Below are positions 58,797 through 64,000 of a DNA stretch of 64,000 bases, piece after piece. A program made the position numbers and the translations under genes. The DNA is from Carpediemonas membranifera (Eukaryota > Fornicata). The stretch is taken from positions 960,509 through 1,024,508 of the forward strand of contig JAHDYR010000025.1 of NCBI GenBank assembly GCA_019828565.1. Reading direction: 5' to 3'. Each line of letters begins with the position of its first letter. Position 1 is the stretch's first letter. The notes under the pieces are model-generated. The model did no database searches and was not told where the DNA came from. It saw only the letters and a program-made list of their open reading frames with translations.

Positions 58797-59610
58797 CTGC
58801 ATTAGTCCATGAGTTCCGCGAGCTTTTCGACCCCGTCCTACCGGCCGAGGGCTCCACCCTTCCAGCCTTCACCATCGAGCTGATCGCCCCCTTCACGACC
58901 AAGGCCTCGCCCCGACCTGTCAAGGGGTATCTCGATGTGGTCCAGAAGGAGATCGATCGCCTCCTGCGGGAGGGAATCATCCAGCCGAGCACTAGCCCCG
59001 TCGCGTGCCCCCATGTCCTGGCGGATAAGAAGGGAGGGGAGAAGCGTTTCTGCGTCGCATACAACCCCCTTAATGACGCATCAGCCAAGGACGCATACCC
59101 CCTTCCAGACATGAGGGACTTCCTGAACGCGGCGGCGGGTTCGTCTTTCTTCGGCAGTTTCGACCTTCGTTCTGGTTACAACCAGATGTGGCTCGCCCCG
59201 GAAGCAATGCCTCTAACCTCATTCGTCGTGCCCGGTGGACAGTATGAGTACCGCAGGCTCCCGTTCGGGCTGGCCAACGCCCCTGGTCGCTTCCAGAGGG
59301 CCATGGACACGGCGCTCAGAGACGTGCCTGGCAAGAGCGTCAATGTCGACGACATCCTCAACTACGCTGACTCGCCCGAGCTGTACTTGGGTCGCACTAG
59401 ACAGCTGTTCGAGGCCCTTCGGGCCTGCCGTCTCCGCCTCAAGGCGGAGAAGTGCACTCTCGGCGCGCCTGAGACAGAGGCGCTCGGTTTCGTTGTCAAT
59501 AAGGAGGGCTCTCGTATCTCGGATAAGCGCAAGCAGGCCATGCTCGAGCTGCCACCCCCGTCAGATATACGAGAGCTGAGGCGGACCCTTGGGAAGTTCA
59601 ACTTCCTAGC
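58781..59610 (+). CDS. reverse transcriptase of retroelement 2, interrupted
   Basis: RT blocks: EFRELFDPVLP, IDRLLREGIIQPS, KRFCVAYNPLND, SFFGSFDLRSGYNQ and LPFGLANAPGRFQ. The catalytic block reads SVNVDDILNYAD, i.e. NVDD where YxDD or FxDD is usual. The connection LRRTLGKFNFLA is cut at 59610 by the LINE and resumes at 63893 (RYIDGLSTIAQ). Confidence 0.82.
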
Positions 59611-60333
59611 GGGGGAGGAAGAAGAAGTTTAGATGGTGCTGTGATTCTCACCCCGGGCCTTCTTGCTCCCATTTTCCTGGCCTAAGGTTAACCGGGGCAC
59701 TCCTGGCTCTCTCAGTGCTGGGTTACACGCTCTGAGCCAGCCACCTTACTGCGTCGGCTTTGATTCGGTTCCAATCAGTCTAGGAGCTCTTCAGCTCTCT
59801 CCGTACGGTGTTGCTGTTTTCCTGTCTCTAATAGTGCCCGACACGCTATTAGGGCGTAGACATCTGTCCCCGGCACCTTCGCAGGTGGGTTCTTCCCCCA
59901 CAGGTCTTTTTGTCTATGGCTCTCTCCATTCTCTGATGATTCTCTGCGTTCCTCGGACATAGGCACCCTCTCTTCTGTCCGGGAGATACTCTTCAATGCC
60001 CCCACGACCCTGTTACGCGATCTACCCGAAGGCGGGGATAGCCACTATGTTCTCTGGGACAGTCTCCGGTTAGGTCGACTGGAATCTCTGAATAAGCCAC
60101 GCCCGTGCTTGGGGGTCGTGTGACTCAGCGCTTCACTCCCAGGTCAGCATGGGCTGCATCTTCCGAGTCTCTCCTTTTCCGTTAACAAGGGCGGCAACAC
60201 TCCCATCCTGCTGTCTGTTCCCCTACGCCGGGTTCCCAGTATCTCTCAGGTCATTTCGGTCTGCTGCAACCAGTTGTTGGTTTTCTCTGATCTCTTAGCT
60301 TTGTGGATTTTCTCTGTGCCCTCTGCGTTTCTC
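59611..60333 (-). other. LINE 3' untranslated region
   Basis: About 720 bp between the last coding frame and the CTT-rich terminus. It is pyrimidine-rich on the plus strand, with no open frame of note. Confidence 0.5.
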
Positions 60334-60880
60334 TCACTCTATCTTGAACCTCTTGTAAATCTTTGCTAATGCTTGGAGTCCAGCCCGGAGGCCTTCCCAT
60401 TCTCTCTCAGATGCTTTGCTGAGGATGAAATGCATTTCTTGTATTGGTCTTTCCTCGTACCATTGTTTGTCTGGGTTTGACCCACTTCGCAGTGGCGACT
60501 TCTCTGCGGAGCATCTTGCTTCATTCATAATTTCGGTCCAGCCGGTCCCTCTGTCCACCCCGCTACATTCGCATATTATATGAGAGGCTGACCCTAACCT
60601 CTGAGCGGCTGCCCATTCTCTAATCCATATCTCTCTCTGCGCCTCAGGTGGGTTTTCTCTGTGATTCTGTATAGGAGATCTAGCTCCGGTTTTGCGGAGC
60701 ATAGCGGACATGTTCTTTCTATGGTCTCTTTGTCTCTTAGGTTCCTGGTTAACATGCACAGTGCTCTCTTGGGTCCTTGCCCTTTCCCAGCTGAGCTGGG
60801 CGATGGGCAGATATTTGCTGCCACTGTCGCTATCTTTGACCATTCTCCAAAGGATTGTCCGTTCGCAGGCTTTCTCTTGA
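60334..60880 (-). CDS. LINE C-terminal region with CCHC-like cluster, two frames
   Basis: Two overlapping frames carry the end of the LINE protein. 60594-60880 gives ANICPSPSSAGKGQGPKRA and CPLCSAKPELD; 60334-60620 gives REWAAAQRLGSASHIICEC and WEGLRAGLQALAKIYKRF. Together they look like the C..C...H...C cluster found after RT in many LINEs. A frameshift separates them, and another separates them from the frame upstream. Confidence 0.6.
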
Positions 60881-61570
60881 TCAGTGCTTTGCCATAAATG
60901 CTCTGCTTGCCAGTCTCGCCCCCATTACATCCATCATTGACCTTGCAGTCTTGCTCTTCTCTCTGCTGGCGTATTCATTCCAGATGAGCTTGGTGCCCCA
61001 TGCCAGTCGGCTCTCTATTGATGACTCTGGGTTGGTGTCCTTGAGGATTTGCTCTGCTCTCTTCTTGGTTTTACCCATTATTGTCTCTGGTCCCCAAACC
61101 AAATCACTTATTGGGGTGTCCCATTTCTCGAATGCTAAGTATCTCTTCAGTGCGAGGGTATCTAGATGTGTCTCCAAATCTGGCCAGCCGTTCAATAGCC
61201 TCATAGCCGCTCCACCTCCCGGGCCTGTCCCAGCTATAATGCCCTGCCAGTCGTTCCATATTTTCTTCCCTCCAGGCTCGTGTCCCCATATCTCTATTCC
61301 AAACATGATTCTGGGCCATATGTATGTCTCTAGGAGTAGTCTGGCAGTCTTTGCCGGCATGCTCTTTCGGGTCCATCCTGTCCACCTTGCCAGATTCTTA
61401 TATCTTTCACTTTGATACTTCTTTCTCATCATACAGGCCACTAGAGGGTAATTCCCACTCGACAGCCAAATTCCTAAGTATCTCGCTTCCTCTGCCGCCC
61501 ACAGCGTTACCCCGCCCAGCCTAATTACTGCTGTTCTATCTCTACTTACCATCAAATTCTTTTGAGGCAT
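60881..61570 (-). CDS. LINE RT thumb/connection region
   Basis: Continues RT homology after the palm (VSRDRTAVIRLGG, ARYLGIWLSSG, LETYIWPRIMFGIEIWG). Offset by one base from the RT frame at the AAAA run in GCCTCAAAAGAA (near 61560). Confidence 0.75.
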   Translation of the reverse strand: MPQKNLMVSRDRTAVIRLGGVTLWAAEEARYLGIWLSSGNYPLVACMMRKKYQSERYKNLARWTGWTRKSMPAKTARLLLETYIWPRIMFGIEIWGHEPGGKKIWNDWQGIIAGTGPGGGAAMRLLNGWPDLETHLDTLALKRYLAFEKWDTPISDLVWGPETIMGKTKKRAEQILKDTNPESSIESRLAWGTKLIWNEYASREKSKTARSMMDVMGARLASRAFMAKH

Positions 61571-62737
61571 TTGCCCTCATTTCATGCTCTTCTATGATCT
61601 CTAGCATCCACTCCGCTAGTCTCTTTGCCTCCTCTGGTGTGTCTGCAGTGACTGCCGTGTCATCGACGAACATGGTTAGGTTGCCTGGCAGGGGATCTTC
61701 CCTTGGTTCAATTCTCTTTGGTGCTTCTCTGATGTCGTAGTTCTCTTTTGTTGCTTTCTTCCTTGCCAGGTACGGCCAGTTTGCCATGTATAACAGGAAC
61801 AAAGTTGGTGCAAGAACGCATCCTTGCTTCACCCCTCTGTTTGTTCTCTCCCACCTGGTAGCTCCTTTCACTGTGATCCACGTCTCCTCTAAGGTACTCT
61901 GTATTGGCCTGATGAGGTGACTCTTGACTCCCATCCTTTCCAGCTTGTCCATCAGGATGTCTCGTGGGACGGTGTCATATGCTTTCTCTATGTCTAGGAA
62001 TATCGACGTGGTACCTTTGCCACTCTGGTGTCTCTGGACTATGTATTGAATCTGCTGGATCACCTCCTTCTCAGTCTGGAACCCTGCTTGTTCTCTTGGT
62101 ATATAACTCTTCGTTGCTTGTTCCAGTCTGTTCTTCAGCAGCCTTCCGTAAACTCTAATTAGTAACGGCGTGAGCGATATTGGCCTATAGCTCTCTGCCT
62201 TGACCTTGGACTTTCCGGTCTTGTGTATGGCCGATATGGTCGCGTACTTCCATGTGGTCGGGATCTGGCCTTCTCTATAAATTTTGTTGATCAGCCTCGT
62301 GATTTCTCTGATGCTTTTCGTGCTTAGGTCTCTGATCATTTCTCCTGACACTTGGTCCGGCCCCACGGCCGTGTCTCTCTTTATTCTCTTGATCGCTGCT
62401 TGAACCTCTACTGCTTGGAACTCTCTCTTTGGCGCATGCCCCTCCCAGCTTCTCCACACAGGGTCTCTCCCTTGGCTTACTGTTGCATATTGCTTCAGTA
62501 GTGTCTCTCCGATGACTGTTTTGTCTGTTGTTATACATCCGTCTTTGATTAAACTGTTAGGCATTCCCTTGTATTGGTTTTCACACCACCATCTCTTGAT
62601 TGCTCCTTCTATGACCACTCTGCTAGCTCTGTATCCAGCTTTGATGCTGGACTCAACATCTTGCACCCAGTCTATGCGCATTTTTTCTCTAAAATCTCGG
62701 AGTTCTCTTTGCAATGTTTCCTTTTTTCCTCAAATTC
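61542..62737 (-). CDS. LINE reverse transcriptase
   Basis: RT blocks in order: DTAVGPDQVSGEMI, YRPISLTPLLIRVYGRLL, SIFLDIEKAYDTVPR, GVKQGCVLAPTLF and the catalytic MFVDDTAVTA. It drives target-primed reverse transcription in the nucleus. It joins the endonuclease frame across an AAAAAA run near 62730, where one fewer A would fuse the two. Confidence 0.88.
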
Positions 62738-63795
62738 CCGTCCTCACTCCAGGGGGTGAGACCGATTTCGGACCACACTGCTGTTGTATACACCGGGTCT
62801 CTCTCTGTTTTCCTCTTCCTAGAGCGCGGTATCTCTTCTCCTATGTCTCTCCTGACTCTTGTTTCCCATTGGTCTATTGATTGATTGGGTTTTAGGTGAC
62901 TTACTCCGGCGCTGCCTTCTCTTGCCTTCATTGGCCATACATTCGCGTTCGCAATGTCAACCCACTCCTCCTGGCTATCTCTCTTGTTGAAGTCTCTCTC
63001 TTCCCAGGTGAGAATGATTCCCTCATGGGCTGAGCCCCAGACCCCCAGGTTGCCCGAATCAATCACTTCCGCCGAACAACTCTGGATATTCCTTGATACC
63101 AGTGCATAGTCTGGTGTGGTACCGGCTGAGGGGTAGGCGGGTCTCACCGGAGCTATTACCCTGAGGCCATAGTCTCTCAGTAGCTGCCTCCATCTACCAC
63201 TTCTGTTCATACCTGATGCTGGTTCGTTCCAGTCTCCAACTAGTATGACCTCCATATTCCCTTTTGTTTCTAGTAAGTCTCTAATATCATTGCGGAACTT
63301 ATCCTTTTCTGCCGCCGTGTGGTTAGATCCTGGGGCGTATACTGTTACCACCAACACATCTCTGCCTGTTTTCAGTATGCTTGCCTGTACTCTTCCCGAA
63401 ATGCTGTCTGTGATGCCTAATTCCCATGTTCCTCTGGCGTGAGGACTTATTACCGTCGCTACTCCTTCTCTGGTTGTTCTCTTCCTTATGTTCGTGAAAC
63501 CCTGCGGTGGTGTGATTCCTCTTCTCTTCAGATCTCGCGCTGCTCTGATGCTGGTGGTTTTCTCTTGTTTGTATTCTTCTTGGACCGATTCCTCAGTTTC
63601 TTTTCCAGCTAGTGCATACTGTAAGTCCACAAAGCTATCAATCTTTGTATTCGCTGTTCTCCATGTCTCTTGCAATAGTATACCTTCAACTCCATGCCTG
63701 TTTGTCTGTAACATTGTTGCTATGGATGGAGTAAAGTCCTTCCCTTTCCCAATATGTCCTTGTGAGTTAAGGCTTGCTATCTTCATTGTTACCAT
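62689..63795 (-). CDS. LINE apurinic/apyrimidinic-type endonuclease
   Basis: 368 codons from ATG 63795. Motifs of the APE family: IASLNSQG, GILLQETW (catalytic Glu), VILVGDWNEP (Asp/Asn), TPDYALVS (Asp) and SAHEGIILTW in the position of the terminal SDH. It nicks target DNA to prime insertion. The 14-bp target duplication agrees with this mechanism. Confidence 0.88.
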   Translation of the reverse strand: MVTMKIASLNSQGHIGKGKDFTPSIATMLQTNRHGVEGILLQETWRTANTKIDSFVDLQYALAGKETEESVQEEYKQEKTTSIRAARDLKRRGITPPQGFTNIRKRTTREGVATVISPHARGTWELGITDSISGRVQASILKTGRDVLVVTVYAPGSNHTAAEKDKFRNDIRDLLETKGNMEVILVGDWNEPASGMNRSGRWRQLLRDYGLRVIAPVRPAYPSAGTTPDYALVSRNIQSCSAEVIDSGNLGVWGSAHEGIILTWEERDFNKRDSQEEWVDIANANVWPMKAREGSAGVSHLKPNQSIDQWETRVRRDIGEEIPRSRKRKTERDPVYTTAVWSEIGLTPWSEDGNLRKKGNIAKRTPRF

Positions 63796-63892
63796 CTCTA
63801 GCTTTGTTGTTCACTAAACTGCGGAAATTCCGCTTAATTTGAAATCTCTGTCCATTACTTAGGTTCCAGTGGTTCAACTTCAACTTCCTAGC

Positions 63893-64000
63893 TCGCTACA
63901 TTGACGGCCTGAGCACTATCGCCCAGTCTCTTTGCGAGCTTTTGAAGGAAGACACGGACTTCGTGTGGTCCGATGCACACCAGACTGCCTTCGAGGAGCC
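63893..64000 (+). CDS. retroelement 2 RT/RNase H resumed, partial
   Basis: Continues the frame cut at 59610: RYIDGLSTIAQSLCELL, then DFVWSDAHQTAFEEP, the usual RT-RNase H connection of gypsy pol. It runs off the window. Confidence 0.8.

Larger units (their letters stand above)
59611..63878 (-). mobile_element. APE-type LINE inserted in retroelement 2
   Basis: 4268 bp on the minus strand, flanked by the 14-bp duplication TTCAACTTCCTAGC (59597-59610 and 63879-63892). Excision on paper, keeping one copy, restores the RT frame of the host element. One coding region: apurinic endonuclease, RT, C-terminal zinc cluster. There is no ORF1: only ~80 bp precede the endonuclease start. The 3' end is CTTCTTCTTCCTCCCCC rather than poly(A). 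Confidence 0.92.
55503..64000 (+). mobile_element. second gypsy-like retroelement, split by a LINE and running off the window
   Basis: Order seen: Gag, zinc finger behind an in-frame TAG, a segment carrying an antisense ORF, the C-terminal part of a protease, RT to 59610, LINE insertion, RT/RNase H connection from 63893 to the window end. No LTR is recognised: only ~77 bp lie between the RCC1-like fragment and the Gag ATG. RNase H, integrase and the 3' end lie beyond the window. Confidence 0.78.

Noticed and set aside
1-64000. CRISPR arrays, bacterial operons, insertion sequences, rRNA or tRNA genes
   Set aside because: No regularly spaced repeats, ribosome-binding sites, IS ends or recognisable RNA genes were found; gene content and introns are eukaryotic. 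tRNAs are hard to exclude by eye.

Overview
The window is nuclear DNA of a unicellular eukaryote. It holds single-gene units on both strands, a WD40-bromodomain chromatin protein, an Smc5/6 kleisin (Nse4), tubulin cofactor B, a V-ATPase proteolipid, a FAM227/FWWh-like protein of the kind found in flagellated cells, very short candidate introns (39 and 31 nt) and three classes of retroelement. A bacterial-type fermentative D-lactate dehydrogenase points to an anaerobic or microaerophilic lifestyle. A free-living metamonad such as a Carpediemonas-like organism fits, but this is inference from gene content only.

Layout. 0.35-4.7 kb: a large pseudokinase-containing protein (-). 5.4-17.6 kb: RCC1-like genes and relics on both strands, a secreted/type I membrane RCC1 protein, a C-terminal remnant of a 2-hydroxyacid dehydrogenase and an intact D-lactate dehydrogenase. 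17.8-24.3 kb: a WD40-bromodomain protein (+) and a Ras-like GTPase/zinc-ribbon protein (-). 25-38.7 kb: more RCC1-like copies, one split by a 6.1-kb chromodomain Ty3/gypsy-type LTR retrotransposon with 102-bp LTRs and also by a 124-bp solo-LTR-like insertion, plus two paralogous multi-pass membrane genes. 39-43 kb: ordinary single-copy genes (coiled-coil protein, Nse4, TBCB). 43.5-46 kb: a decayed non-LTR retrotransposon with a restriction-like endonuclease. 46-54.3 kb: another RCC1-like relic, V-ATPase c, several small genes and the FWWh protein. 54.5-64 kb: an RCC1-like fragment, then a second gypsy-like element, itself split by a 4.27-kb APE-type LINE flanked by a 14-bp target-site duplication.

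The most distinctive feature is the RCC1-like family: eleven full, broken or partial copies. They share near-identical framework DNA but carry a small number of alternative short variable blocks in shuffled combinations. Only three copies are open throughout. Four of the broken ones share the same 1-nt deletion. This looks like a family diversified by segmental gene conversion between intact genes and pseudogene donors. The function of the proteins is not known from the sequence.
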